A stretch of 64,000 nucleotides of DNA from Endomychus coccineus (GCA_958510875.1 OY294070.1:120880703-120944702), one strand, 5' to 3'; shown: positions 9,780 to 20,814, counted from the first letter of the stretch. A program made the numbers and translations. The notes: generated by a model from the sequence alone, not told the origin.

Positions 9780-10119
9780 CTTATCAATTATGTCGTTTTT
9801 CATTTTGTCAACAACCGAAGGCAGATTTTTCTTGATATCTTCCACGGTATCGAATATTTTCTCCATCTGGATCCTTTCTTTTTCGTCTTTCTGCATCAGG
9901 ATGGTCTCCACCGCAGCCAATCGTTCGTCTAACCTCGTGATAGCGCCTTCGGTTCCCTTGAAATGATCCCATTGTTTGATTCGCTTATCTATCGCTAAAA
10001 TACCCCTTTTTAGATGTTCTCCCAGCACCCGTTCTCTATATTCGTGTCTTTCCAATTTATCTTCTGTGGTACGAACGACGTTGACTACTTGCAGGATAGC
10101 ATCACGGATGTCTTCATTT
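9780..10119 (-). CDS. host gene 1, coding exon 2: helical segment
   Basis: A 340-nt exon: acceptor CTACGTTTTTAG before 10119, donor AAG|GTAAAC at 9780. The first base completes the Thr codon left by exon 1, and the exon ends in phase 0. It encodes about 113 residues, mostly amphipathic helix: NEDIRDAILQVVNVVRTTED near the start and ITRLDERLAAVETILMQKDE in the middle. A Trp (RIKQWDHFKG) marks a short break. This is the best conserved-looking part of the protein. I suspect, without proof, relation to insect fibrinogen-domain proteins. Confidence 0.85.
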
Positions 10120-11736
10120 CTAAAAACGTAGAGGATACGTTATTTATATTAACAACTAGATACATATTTCTATTGGGTGAGATTTTTGAGAGATATCATT
10201 TTGAGGAGATGTATTCAAACGAATAATACATTACTTTGTTAAATATAACTGTTTATTTAAACTATCGGTTGCGATTACGAAATGCATAGTTCATTTTCAA
10301 AACATACTTATCTCTATGACCGCTACAGCTAAACTAGATATCTTTTAATTGATTGTAGGAATAATTTTCAAAGTTGTCCAGTGGCGTAACTACAGGGGGT
10401 TATTTCCCTTCTATACCCTATTTTCTATACCACTGCATACTTTTCGAAAATTCCATTCCTTTAATTCCTCGTTCCATTTGGAAAAAAAACTATTCCTGCA
10501 AAATTTTGATACAGGCAATAAATGTTCTTTTAATAAAAGAACTTTTTACTCAACATACAACCAATTTCACATAACAATTTTGCTGATGGGAAACATTTCC
10601 TTAAAATTTGACTCATGTGACTGGACTATACAGGCTGTCTCTCAAGAACCAAGCCGTTGTGGACCCATGTTCATATGAACTTTTTGTCTTAAAATTAGTC
10701 AAAAAGTATGTATATACCTTATTTAATTTTCCCTTAACTACCTTAATTTTCCCGTGCGCTAATGATATTAGCTGTCTACTTCCCAGTCGTAATAAAATAT
10801 TGAAAGTTTCTTAATAACCACAAACATTGATTGTTCCCATAGCAACGTCATACAATAGGCTTCTATTGTGACAGGTTTTCGAATTTTAATTCAAAATATT
10901 TTTTAAACGATTTCTTCAGAAGAAGAAACATTACTTGGAGCAGCAGAAGCCTTGTCAGTACACAGTTACTGCTCAAGAAGTCTTGTGAGAAATATGGAAA
11001 CTAGTAAAGTCTATTTTGCAAGTGGCGCCACCAAAAAACTTGACAGTAATAAGCGATGATAATCTTCTATTTTATTTTTTCGATTCGCCAAATCCGTGAA
11101 TGTTGAAAAGTTGTGTGGCAGAAAATAAAATATAGATGTGTGCTAGTAATTTGTCAAAAACTACTGCATTTCCCCAACGACAAAGTGTGCACACTGAAAA
11201 ACTCCGAGTAGCCAAATTCATACTTGAAACATTAGATGAGTGATTACTAATTAAAGTAATTTTAATATTTGGTATTTTCGATGCATGCCACTTGATTGTC
11301 GTATAAGCCAACGGTAGCTTTTTTGGTATTCATTCGAGCTGGCAAAAACCACAAACAAAAAAGTTTGCTAAGGAGGGATGCCTATTTGATCCGTTCATTT
11401 TTTATCATCAATATATTAATCCAAGACCTACAAACATGGATAGTAAGAGATTACTTATTGTGTATTGCAATGGCAAATGTTACTCTGAACACATAGGTTG
11501 CCATATTATTGGACAACACAACAGTTACATCAAAGAATAGATAACAGAAAGGTTCTCGTAAATGTACAGTCAATCAAAAATAGGAAAGACGTGAACACCA
11601 GGAAACATTGTAATCAGGGAAACAAATAAATACTAATTAAGAAAATACTTTCTAATTTACCAACGTAAAGTAAAAGAGTGCAAATTTGCGATAAAGACGC
11701 ATGTGCTTAATTCAATTAATTGTAAGAAATCCCGTT
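10120..11736. other. intron 1 of host gene 1, left part, no gene seen
   Basis: AT-rich intron sequence. At 10379 there is an isolated CCAGTGGCGTAACTAC, which looks like the end of the small repeats also seen at 38070 and 28885. I could not find its partner end. No coding signal. Confidence 0.45.
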
Positions 11737-11788
11737 TTAGACAGTGATACTGATGATGGTTGTGAGTAAAAAACGTACGTAAAGACGA
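11737..11788 (+). other. decayed hammerhead-type core, relative of 41767-41808
   Basis: CTGATGATGGTTGTGAG is followed by AAAAAACGTACGTAAAGAC. It aligns with the complete hammerhead at 41767-41808 but has lost the second half of stem II and the GAAA core. The flanks (TTTTAGACA before, TGTGACCTATTTC after) also match, so this is a dead copy of the same repeat. Confidence 0.6.
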
Positions 11789-11799
11789 AAATAAGCATA

Positions 11800-12875
11800 T
11801 GTGTTAGTGTGACCTATTTCTCGAGAATTTATGGATAATTCAAACAAATTGTAACATAAACATGTTATCTAGTAAAAATTAAAGATTGCAGGTTCATTTT
11901 GAAAATAAAATTTCTAAACTTGTATAGGTTTTTCTGCCTTGTTCTGGTTTTCAGAGAGGGAGATTACATATTCTTGTAAATCAAAATTCAATTCAACTCA
12001 AATAAACCGAAATTTCCTACATATATTGTGGTTTCAAAACACTATGTTTCAAAAAATGTTGTATTTAAATATTGACTCCTATAAATTGATAGTTCTTGTT
12101 GCCAATTTCCAATTTAAATAGTCCATATTCAGAAACGTACAATTATTAATAATCATTTACTTAAAAGTATACAATAAAAATTAAATTAACAGTCGTGCTG
12201 TATAAATGAATGCGTTGCTATTCAATAATTTGATGTAATTGTACTAAACAAAATATGAGGTTCCACGAGTGTAGCTGCAAATATTTTTACGAATCTGTTT
12301 GACATGTGTAATAAATAGTCGAAAGTAAAAGCACAGCATATTTCGATGCAGATGCTGTAGAGAAGTTTGAACTAATTTACTGGTTATGTGCAGTGTGCAG
12401 ATCGAATTACTCACGCACATCTTTTCCTTTACAATACCGCCTTAAATGCAATTTGTAAGGCGGTATACAATGTCAAAAAAAAACTTAGTCCAAAGGGAGG
12501 GTCTGACGCATGTAAACGATAACAACTGTTTACATTTTGTAGATTAGAGATGCTTTCTATTTGTGTAAAGCGGTAAATGTAAGATGTTTCATGTTCATTG
12601 TTCACTTATACTTCTTCATCTCAGAACATTCATTCTATATTATCTAAAGTGCTGCAAAATGTTATTTCTGTCCCGAAAATTGATTGTAGATTGTAATGTA
12701 TACCGCTGTCTATGGATAAATAGGAAATACAGTTTTGATGATGCATGATATCATCAAGTACATACAGTTCAAGAAATTTTATTTATGAAATAGATTATGT
12801 ATATATTATTCAGAATTTTATTCATAACCAATCAAATTAAATTTTAGAATTTTCATACACTTTAATAAGAACGAA
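11800..12875. other. intron 1, no gene seen; one 11-bp stem-loop
   Basis: No coding pattern. A hairpin with an 11-bp stem (ATACCGCCTTA / TAAGGCGGTAT) stands at about 12435-12468; it may be a relic of a small fold-back element. Confidence 0.4.
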
Positions 12876-12879
12876 ATCA

Positions 12880-13185
12880 TCACCCTTAACCACTAAAAAT
12901 ACTAATGTATTAAGATCCTTTCAGCTACCAAGTAGCCAACATTAGAGTAAAATTAGAAAACAAAATGTATCTGTTTAAATAATATTTGGGGTTCATAACA
13001 AGGGGTTGTTACCCTTAACTGGAGATAAAACTGAATTTATTATTGATTATATGAAAGAATAACTACTTTGTTTTTATGCCACTTTTATTAATAATAACGT
13101 GAAAACGTAACTATAGTTTCAACACCGAAGTGCCATTATCAAACAATTAGAAAATTATGAAGAAATCAATGAAACAGTTCAAGTA
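12880..13185 (-). mobile_element. Penelope-like element end fragments
   Basis: 12880-13070 is the inverse of 17390-17540, which follows a PLE endonuclease remnant. 13070-13185 is the inverse of 15080-15220, which follows another PLE endonuclease copy. Both are therefore taken as terminal sequence of Penelope-like elements. The region forms the left side of a large, imperfect inverted layout that extends to 17540. Confidence 0.55.
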
Positions 13186-13189
13186 CCGG

Positions 13190-13345
13190 GATATTAAAAA
13201 TTATCTTGGTCAAGGGTGGTTGTGGAATCTAAAACGTGTGTCTTTACTTCACGTTTGAAATAATTATGTTACTGTCACACTGACATCATCAATAACCTAC
13301 AATTTTCATACCTATTTATTTCAGTTGTAAAACAATAATGAACTA
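13190..13345 (-). repeat. 155-bp repeat, single unit
   Basis: The inverse of the units at 16780-17100 and 59730-59945, including AATTATCTTGGTCAAGGGTG. It stands immediately before an LTR that starts at 13364. Confidence 0.75.
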
Positions 13346-13363
13346 CAAATTATGAAATAATTA

Positions 13364-13769
13364 TGTGAACTTTGAACCTTTTCAGAGGTCGTGATAGCCA
13401 CAATCCGGGTCAAAAACTGTATTGAAATAGTTAATTTTCCGTAAATCGAATGACGTTCACGTGAGAAGCCCGTAGCACGCGAGTTAGAAAAGTGCAAACT
13501 GGTTGTACCTAATACGGCTTTACGACGACTTTTCGCGTGCCGTTTTCGCTCCATGTAGTTAGATTTAGTATCGGACCGTGTCCGACGGTGCTTCTTTTTT
13601 CGATAAATGTCCATTAAATAGGAAAATTTAATTAAAATAGTTTGAGCTATTCTCAGATCTCAGCTACGCTCGTCTAACGTGCGACGTACCAAAGGGAATT
13701 TTCTCGTGACTAAAATATACACGAAACGGGTAAAAGCTAGCGGCCCATAGCCGAAAACACTTTATTACA
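13364..13769 (+). mobile_element. retrotransposon LTR followed by primer-binding site
   Basis: A 406-bp sequence that begins TGTGAACTTTGAACC and ends CACTTTATTACA, followed at once by ACTGGCGCCGCCCGCAC, a tRNA-like primer-binding site. The copies at 26842-27247 and 59316-59722 (both minus) match it along its length and are likewise followed by GGCGCCGGCC. The internal region is cut off at about 13850 by PLE sequence. No coding part remains. Confidence 0.7.
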
Positions 13770-13849
13770 ACTGGCGCCGCCCGCACAGGGCACGATATCC
13801 CGGTATAAATAGAGTAGAGTAAAGTAGGGTTGAGATTAAGGGATCAACG

Positions 13850-14486
13850 GAAATTCCAAAAACAGGTAGATCCTAGGAAAGTACAGTATTACAAAGTAGA
13901 CATAGCAACAATTTGTGAATTAGTGTGATTATAATCTAATATTCTAAGAATTATTTAAAGAACGGTTTGAAAGACAGTACATTATTACATAATAAACAAG
14001 GTAACAATTTGTGAATTAGTGTAATTATAATTTAATATTCTAAGAATTATTTTAAGAGCGGTTTGAAAGACACATGAAAAGATCACTTTGATATAGGTCT
14101 AACTGATCATTGAGGATATTTTTATTAGAGTTTTTGACACCTTTATAAATCTCTATTGATTCTAATGTATTCAATTTAAAACCTCTGGTTTGGTTATGTA
14201 AAATGCTATCTAAATTAGGGAAATTATGACCAGTTTGTAAAAAATGATTAGCAAAGGTTGAGTCAGTTTTGTTGAGTCTAAACTAGCGAAAATGTTCTTT
14301 GCACCTTAATTTGAAATTCCGACAAGTTCTACCTATATAAAAGTCATCACAGTCTGGGCATATCATCTTATAAACTCCAGGTTTTCTATATTTATTGAAT
14401 TTGTCTTTGGCGTTGTATATAAGATGACAAAGTTTATTTTGAGGTTTGAAACTGATTTTAAAATTATGGCGTAACAATTTTGACAT
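13850..14486 (-). pseudogene. Penelope-like element: GIY-YIG endonuclease end, left arm of inverted pair
   Basis: Minus-strand frame 14486-14283 reads NKLCHLIYNAKDKFNKYRKP and GVYKMICPDCDDFYIGRTCR, the GIY-YIG nuclease motif (GVY then YIG) with a Cys pair before it, as found at the C-terminus of PLE proteins. A stop near 14283 ends the frame; further homologous sequence continues to about 13850. Within the arm about 95 bp (AATTTGTGAATTAGTGT to GGTTTGAAAGACA) is duplicated in tandem at 13905-14072. It is a near copy, inverted, of 14487-15068. Confidence 0.8.
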
Positions 14487-15225
14487 ATTTTGGTATAGTA
14501 AGCGAACATATTGCTAACATTTTATCACGTTATAATTTTAAAATCAGTTTCAAACCTCAAAATAAACTTTGCCATCTTATATACAACGCCAAAGACAAAA
14601 TCAATAAATGTAGAAAACCTGGAGTTTATAAGATGATTTGCCCAGACTTTGATGACTTTTATATAGGTAGAACTTGTCGGAATTTCAAATTAAGATACGA
14701 AGAACATTTTCGCTCGTTTAGACTCAACAAAACTGACTCAACCTTTGCTAATCATTTTTTACAAACTGGTCATAATTTCCCTAGTTTAGATAGCCTAAGC
14801 ATTTTACATAACCAAACCAGAGGTTTTAAATTGAATACATTAGAATCAATAGAGATTTATAAAGGTGTCAAAAACTCTAATAAAAATATCCTCAATGATC
14901 AGTTAGACCTATATCAAAGAGATCTTTTCATGTGTCTTTCAAACCGCTCTTTAAATAATTCTTAGAATATTAAATTATAATCACACTAATTCACAAATTG
15001 TTGCTATGTTTACTTTGTAATACTGTACTTTCCTAGGATCTACCTGTTTTTGGAATTTCCATTGATCCCTTAATCTACTCTATACTTGAACTGTTTCATT
15101 GATTTCTTCATAATTTTTAATTGTTTGATAATGGCACTTCGGTGTTGAAACTATAGTTACGTTTTCACGTCATTATTAATAAAAGTGGTATAAAAACAAA
15201 GTAGTTATTCTTTCATATAATCGAA
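14487..15225 (+). pseudogene. Penelope-like element: GIY-YIG endonuclease end, right arm of inverted pair
   Basis: The longest copy of this module here: an open frame to 14965 with GVYKMICPDFDDFYIGRTCR, then RYEEHF and NHFLQTGHNFPSLDSLSIL, and a C-terminal RDLFMCLSNRSLNN. One Cys of the Cys pair is changed to Phe. The RT domain expected upstream is missing, and the mirror-image arm begins instead, so two 3' parts are joined head to head. The trailing part to 15225 is terminal PLE sequence shared with 13070-13185 and, distantly, with the tandem array at 52057-53885. Confidence 0.8.
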
Positions 15226-15822
15226 ATGATAAATTACCATGAAGTAACGGCTTCCACCATCGATTGTCTGAATTTAATAAATTGCTTTTTCACTTATTCA
15301 TTTCTATCCCTTCTAAATTATCTAGATATTTGTACGTACTGTGTTTCAACAGTTATTTTTCACTATTATTCTTTATATGGGCATAATTTTCTTCAAAAAG
15401 AGTTGAAATGCTCGTTCTAGTTTGACCCCCATAGCATTTTGAACACGAATCACAATCAATTTAGTACATTCTAAATTTGTCGAAATCGAGAACTTTATCA
15501 AAGGCGTTAACGGTTTCTTAGCTTGTCCTTGCATCTACAAAATTACTGAAGGAACTTTTGAATGAGATTGAATTATTTTAAAGTAATGCTTCTAATTAAG
15601 TTGATTGCTTTCCGTTTTTGGTTAGAAATTAACTTATTTATCAAAGATTTATTGTAATCATCGTCCGTCGCTATTTGTTGAAGTTTCTCAGCACCGTTTT
15701 TATAACTTTTCTGACTCAAAAGAACGTTTAATATTCTATGAACAATACTATTTTATAATTTTATAATTAATAGGTGTATATGAATACCCGATTTTCTGCA
15801 TATGTCAAATTCTAAATAATAT
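15226..15822. other. PLE debris, unclear
   Basis: Low-complexity AT-rich sequence. At 15415-15445 the minus strand reads CAAAATGCTATGGGGGTC, like part of the PLE endonuclease block at 17165, so minus-strand PLE remains are likely. Nothing else recognised. Confidence 0.35.
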
Positions 15823-16021
15823 ATGTACCAAACTTTTGTAAATCAAAAATCAAAATTAAATCAATTTTCCAAAGTTTGGCACAGATATGTCGAAGATATT
15901 TTCACAATTATAAGTAAAGATTTTGATCTACATGTTTTTTTTAATGCCTTTAATAACCAATTTAATTCAATTAAATTCACTGTAGAATTAGAAAGCAATA
16001 ACCAGCTTCCTGTTCTTGGCA
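15823..16021 (+). pseudogene. Penelope-like reverse transcriptase fragment
   Basis: The frame reads VWHRYVEDIFTIISKDFDLH and SIKFTVELESNNQLPVLGI. The first contains the RT catalytic box, with YVED where active PLEs have YVDD; the second is the conserved block after it. The copy is cut at about 16022 by a mariner element. Confidence 0.8.
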
Positions 16022-16024
16022 TTA

Positions 16025-16560
16025 ATACGAGCGCAACGTAAAAAGTCCCTGAAAAATTAAACAAGAAATTATTTATTTCGTCAAAACTTGTAGTCCGATA
16101 CACTTCGTCCAAGGTTTTTCTAATTTTTCGATCCCTTCTATATAATACGATTTCGGCAATCCTTCAAAATAGGCGTTTGTTTCAGCGATAACTTCATCGT
16201 TGGAGTTAAATGTCTTTCTGCCGAGCCGTTTCTTTATGTTTGGAAATAGATAAAAATCGCAGGGGACCAAATCTGGAGAATATGGTGGATGACGAATCAA
16301 TTCATGCAATTTTGCCATTGCGACTGCAGACCTGCGCTCCGGTGCGTTGTCCTGGAGGAAGAGCACTTTTTTCTTTGCCATATGCGGCCTCTTTCGCTTC
16401 AAATCAGCGTCGAATTGATGCTACAGCTCTGCATAATATATGCCGGTGATCGTTTTGCCCTTTTCAAGGTAATCGATACACATTACCGTGTGCATCCCAA
16501 AAAAACTGTCGCCATGATTTTGTTGGTCGATAAACCCCACCCACTAAACAAGTGTTTCGC
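16025..16560 (-). pseudogene. mariner transposase, C-terminal half, with 3' terminal repeat
   Basis: On the minus strand, 16402-16073 encodes KKKVLFLQDNAPERRSAVAM, HPPYSPDLVPCDFYLFPNIK and EVIAETNAYFEGLPKSYY, which hold the second and third Asp of the mariner DDD triad (QDNAP and SPDLVPCDF). Upstream, broken frames to about 16555 give the KVMATVFWDAHG region. The 3' terminal repeat is at about 16026-16056 (GCGCAACGTAAAAAGTCCC on the plus strand). The N-terminal DNA-binding half is gone and there are frameshifts. Confidence 0.85.
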
Positions 16561-16649
16561 GAAACTGGTCGTGTGACTCATAAATAAGGTGCTGGTAGAC
16601 CAAGAGTTCGTACAGAAGAATGTGTCAATGACGAATAGTTCAGCAATAT

Positions 16650-16751
16650 GCAACCATAACGCCAGAAATGCTGAAAAACGGTTTTCACAGCATGAGGATG
16701 CGCGTCGACTTGTACATCGAACAAAACGGGGGACTTTTCCAACAATTACTG
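16650..16751 (+). pseudogene. C-terminal scrap of a DDE transposase, possibly IS630/Tc1-like
   Basis: The frame ITPEMLKNGFHSMRMRVDLY...EQNGGLFQQLL ends at TAA. A pattern of this kind (P-x-M/L, R-x-x-x-C/Y, NGG-x-x-x-x-L) closes many insect DDE transposases. Too short for a firm call. Confidence 0.35.
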
Positions 16752-16779
16752 TAATTTAGTTTTCTTGTTACTAAAACCG

Positions 16780-17100
16780 TTATTTCATAATTTGTAGTTC
16801 ATTATTGTTTTACAACTGAAATAAATAGGTATGAAATTTGTAGGTTATTGATGATGTCAGTGTGACAGTGACATAATTATTTCAAACGTAAAGTAAGACA
16901 CACCTTTTACATTCCACAACCACCCTTGACCAAGATAATTTTTAATTTGTAGTTCATTATTGTTTTACAACTGAAATAAATAGGTATGAAATTTGTAGGT
17001 TATTGATGATGTCAGTGTGACAGTGACATAATTATTTCAAACGTAAAGTAAGACACACGTTTTAGATTCCACAACCACCCTTGACCAAGATAATTTTTGA
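16780..17100 (+). repeat. 155-bp repeat, two tandem units
   Basis: The unit runs from TTGTAGTTCATTATTG to CACCCTTGACCAAGATAATT. The phrase CACCCTTGAC starts at 16921 and again at 17076, giving a 155-bp period. It is shared with 13190-13345 (inverted), 59730-59945 and, in part, 58930-58995 (inverted). Confidence 0.8.
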
Positions 17101-17109
17101 TATTCCGGT

Positions 17110-17540
17110 ACTTTTGATAAAGTTTTCGATTTCGATAAATCTGGAAGTTACAAAATTGATCGTGTCGTGTTCAAAATGCTATGTGGGGCAAACTAAAAGA
17201 AACATTTTAACTCTTTAAGAAGATCATTTTGTCCATATAAAGAAGAATAATAGTGAAAAATTAGCATTAGCAGAACATAGGTATCTTAAAGGTCTTTAAA
17301 AACATAGTACAGACAAATATCTAGGTAATATAGAAGGGGTGGAAATGAATAAGTGACAAAGCAATTTATTACATTTAAATTTATCTCCAGCTGAGGGTAA
17401 CCCCTTGTTTTTAGGCCAATTAGTATTGATACAGGTACATTTTGTTTGCAAATTTTTTTTGTTTACCCTTATAATGTCTACTTGGTAGCTAAAAGTTCCT
17501 TAGTACTCTAATATTAGTATTTTTAGTGGATAAGTGATTA
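17110..17540 (+). pseudogene. Penelope-like GIY-YIG endonuclease remnant and element end
   Basis: The broken frame KVFDFDKSGSYKIDRVVFK, a Cys-containing block (KMLCGAN) and SLRRSFCPYKEE form a decayed GIY-YIG module of a subfamily different from that at 14487. The tail from about 17390 is the inverse of 12880-13070 and is also matched at 63860-63935. Confidence 0.6.
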
Positions 17541-17894
17541 TTTCGTACTTATCAGTGTTATAATGTATCCACAACTGTTTTAGTGTACAAAATAATCTAA
17601 CTAGTAAAGGTAGAAAATTCAATTTATTAGATCAATAGAAATATTTTATTCAAACTTAATAACAACCCTGAAAATAATCTACTTAATGGTCCATTGTATA
17701 TCCTCATTCACAAGAAAAGCAAGAATATTTGTACTTTCTATAATTGTGAGAAAATCATATATCACTCGAACTTTTAAACTATAGCAAGTGTTTTCTTGAT
17801 ATTTTCGTTATAGTAATTCTAATTAGTTTCACTAGTTCCAATTGCTTTCAGTTCGGCTCTGTTAATAAACAGAGGGTAAACGAACTGTGTTTAT
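17541..17894. other. intron 1, no gene seen
   Basis: AT-rich, nothing recognised. Confidence 0.4.
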
Positions 17895-18167
17895 TTATAT
17901 TCGCATCTGTTTTAGAAATATAGTGGTTCCTCGCTCTAAATCATAGACAAATGGATTATGCATTTTTATTAGCTTGCCAGCCACTTGACGAGTGATGTTA
18001 AAAGCTTCTGTTATAGTCAATTCTGATGATAACAGAACTAACTGAAGCACATTGTACCCAACACTCGAATGAATAATAACAGCTGGAAGATATAAATAAA
18101 TCTTACCTACATCTCTAAGATTCAACAAACACTCTGACATGTAAATGTTTAAGTAAAAAAGCGCCAT
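17895..18167 (-). other. possible chemoreceptor-like exon fragment
   Basis: The minus-strand frame gives about 90 residues with one clear hydrophobic stretch (GKIYLYLPAVIIHSSVGYNV), then SSELTITEAFNITRQVAGKL and DLERGTTIFLKQMRI. The order of a membrane segment, an EA-x-x-T-type helix and a final L-x-x-x-x-x-x-F-x-x-Q resembles the C-terminal part of some insect gustatory receptors. No neighbouring exon was found. If real, it would be nested in intron 1 of gene 1. A chance open frame is about as likely. Confidence 0.25.
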
Positions 18168-19784
18168 AATATTTAGAAGAAAACTGAATATTTGAGATTC
18201 TGATTACTATAAAATTTCTGTTCGGGTAGGTTGGGATAATAAACCATGTGAAATGTTATTGTTCAAGTGTATGTTGAAAATATTGTAGACTAAACAGTAG
18301 TAGGAGCGATTCTACTATGTTATATTATTATGCACGTAGCAGTCGAGGGTGTCAAAATAGCAGACACCCAAGGCGATTGCTATTGCAGTTCTATCTCATA
18401 TTTTCCATTGCTTTTGCTTAATATATTCGATTCAATACCGAACTTTACATGCAAGATGTCAGGTCAAAGTATTCAGTGTGTCCAATATAAGGATACTTAT
18501 CTATCATGGGGATATCGAAAACGGTAAAAGATACAGTTTTGGTTAAATGGGAAAAATGTTTGCGTAACTGAATAATAAAAAAAAAAATAATGTACAAGAA
18601 TACTGCAAGCTATCAAAATATGAGCCTGTTGCCATATCGTTTTAAAATGTTTCGTACTTATTCGATAGCTTATCATAAGTATAAGACACATTCCCCACCC
18701 ACACCGAAGTAGCCGACGATTATTTTTATTTTTTATACATAGAAAATACTCAAATGTCATCCTGGCCCCGCAAGTTTTTTGACGTGACAACGTCTTATAA
18801 TTTGATGGAGCCGGCTGCACGCACGAGAAAACATGACTCATTTGCCGTTACCTCGCTCTGAGGCGTTCCATTTAAGGCTTGAAGTGAAAGCTAGCTCTCC
18901 TACTTGAGTGACCGATGCGATGCGCGTGGACAGCTGCTATACAATAATACATTTACATGTTTTCGTAAGTGCAGTGAAAAGTGAATGTGGTGTCAATTGT
19001 TTATAGCAACGATAATTGCGGCGATAAAGGTAATGATTCTTTCGATATTAAATATATGTTCAGTGATATATTGTCGAATATTCGTGCTTTCATCATTAAA
19101 ATAAATAGCATCGGTCCGCTAGTGCAGCGATTGTAGGTTATGCTATAATTGACAAAACTATAACAATAAGTTAACAGAACTGTTTCACGATGAGTAAAAA
19201 ATCAATTGCTTTATTATTCGATCGAAATAATTATCGAGCGTAGCTATGATTTAAAAAAATTAAAACATAAATGTTAAATCTTCCACATATCATAACAACA
19301 TGTCTGAAATGACAGTTTGGACCAGCCAGCCGTAAAAGGGAACAATTTTCTCCTATATCAAACACATTGAGGCGGGCTTTTTAAAAGCTAAATTGACATA
19401 ATTGTATTTATGCGTACAAATAAATGTAACTTGATCAATTCAATTGTGATTTCCATTTACCTCCTTCTCTATATCCATACAAAATATCTATCAAACAAAT
19501 AAAATTAAAATTTTCTTTTGAAAAATGAAACCATTCCATCAGTATTTTCTTATGACGTTGTCACGTTCAACTATCGTCAGTAAACCGACTTTACAGACAA
19601 CCGATTTAAAAAAAAATAATTATGTCAGGGGTTCAACACACTCTTACAATCCTCCAATCGAACCAGCATGGCTGCCGCTTGGATTCATTTGGTGAAAGAA
19701 TATTCTATCGAGTAAAAGTGAAGGACCCTCTCATGGGATGTTCATGAGAAGTCCATTGCGAAAACCCCTCCACAAAAACTTGGT
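18168..19784. other. intron 1, unassigned; short GC-richer block near 18755-18880
   Basis: The block with ATCCTGGCCCCGCAAG and GATGGAGCCGGCTGCACG stands out by base composition and is probably part of a repeat that I cannot name. Elsewhere there is only AT-rich sequence. Confidence 0.35.
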
Positions 19785-20225
19785 TTTCTACTACTTTACA
19801 TTCCAGCTGCTCCTCATAATCTACAAAACGCAGATTCGACCTGCCCTTAAGTACTGTTTACAATGCTTGGAGTTTGGCTACCAAATAAACGCTGAAGCTC
19901 TTGGATTCTATCCAGAAGAGAGCTATTCGTTTGATTGATGATGTCACACTTACGAGTTTATTGACCTTTTTAGAAGATCGTAGAAAGGTGGAAGATCTCT
20001 CCCTTTTCTATAGATATTTCCATGGTCGGTCTCATAACAAATCTCGTCTGCTGTTCCACCACGAGATATTCCAGATAGGCGGACTAGACGAGCTCAAACT
20101 AGTCACCACTTCACTGTCAAACCTAGTGAGGTCTTTCCCTATGCCTATAACCTCCAAACCTTCAAGAAAAATACGAATCTCCTCTCTACTGCTGGCTCAC
20201 ACGATGTTCTTCGGTTTCCCTCTCG
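19785..20225 (+). pseudogene. non-LTR retrotransposon RT C-terminal remnant (jockey/CR1-like)
   Basis: Two frames joined by a frameshift near 19895 read LLIIYKTQIRPALKYC and LDSIQKRAIRLIDDVTLTSL followed by LEDRRKVEDLSLFYRYFHGR. This is the typical region after the RT domain of jockey/CR1-type ORF2. A further frame change occurs near 20085. Inactive. Confidence 0.8.
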
Positions 20226-20701
20226 TGTAGTCAAAGTATAGAAGAAAAAAAAGATAGATCCATAGATTAATGGATCATTATCACAATTATAACAAAAAAA
20301 AACCTGATCGGTCCCAGATGATCGAGCTTTTGTTCCATCGCCTCCCGGACTATTAAACTGTGCATGTAGAAAACTATTGAAACAAGTAGTATTAACTTGT
20401 AAGGAACGAAATGAAAAAATTGGTAACATAAAGGGTTCAGTGTTAAATACAATGTTTTGGAAGGAAATCTCGTTTAAATTTTATTTGCCACTTTAAAGCC
20501 CAAACATATATGAAACTCCTAAAGAATTTGTTTTCGATTGAAATACTTACGTTTCGCGTGGGAAATAGAAACTGAAGAATAGTATTCATGTTCTTCAAGG
20601 TCATATTTGTCATATCACTCGAATTGTACTTGCACGAACCAAGATATTCTTATGGTTAATTGTGTTTCACACTGATTATCGATAAAAGAAATCCAACTTA
20701 C
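20226..20701. other. right end of intron 1 of host gene 1
   Basis: No feature recognised. The exon 1 donor GTAAGT (minus strand) begins at 20701. Confidence 0.5.
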
Positions 20702-20814
20702 GTAACTGTTTGCGCCCTAGCCGGCTGCTTATTGGTGTACGCTGCGATGCTGATAAATGTTGACAAAAATATCCCGAAAAACACCGAACTGTGCCTGAAC
20801 ATCTTGAACCAGTT
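20702..20814 (-). CDS. host gene 1, coding exon 1: signal peptide
   Basis: The ATG is at 20802-20800 and the coding part runs to 20702 (101 nt). Upstream an acceptor (TTTGTTTGTTTGCAG) ends at 20815, so 12 nt of 5' UTR belong to this exon and a further non-coding exon should lie to the right. The 34-residue start, MFRHSSVFFGIFLSTFISIA then AYTNKQPARAQ, is a classical secretion signal with cleavage likely near the Ala-Ala-Tyr or just after. The donor AC|GTAAGT is consensus and its phase fits exon 2, 10,582 nt away. Together the four exons give 563 residues of a secreted coiled-coil protein. Confidence 0.75.

Noticed and set aside
18497..18841. 114-codon minus-strand open frame, membrane-like in part
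   Set aside because: It spans a composition boundary and a poly-A run; the hydrophobic stretch comes from AT-rich sequence. Probably a repeat fragment.
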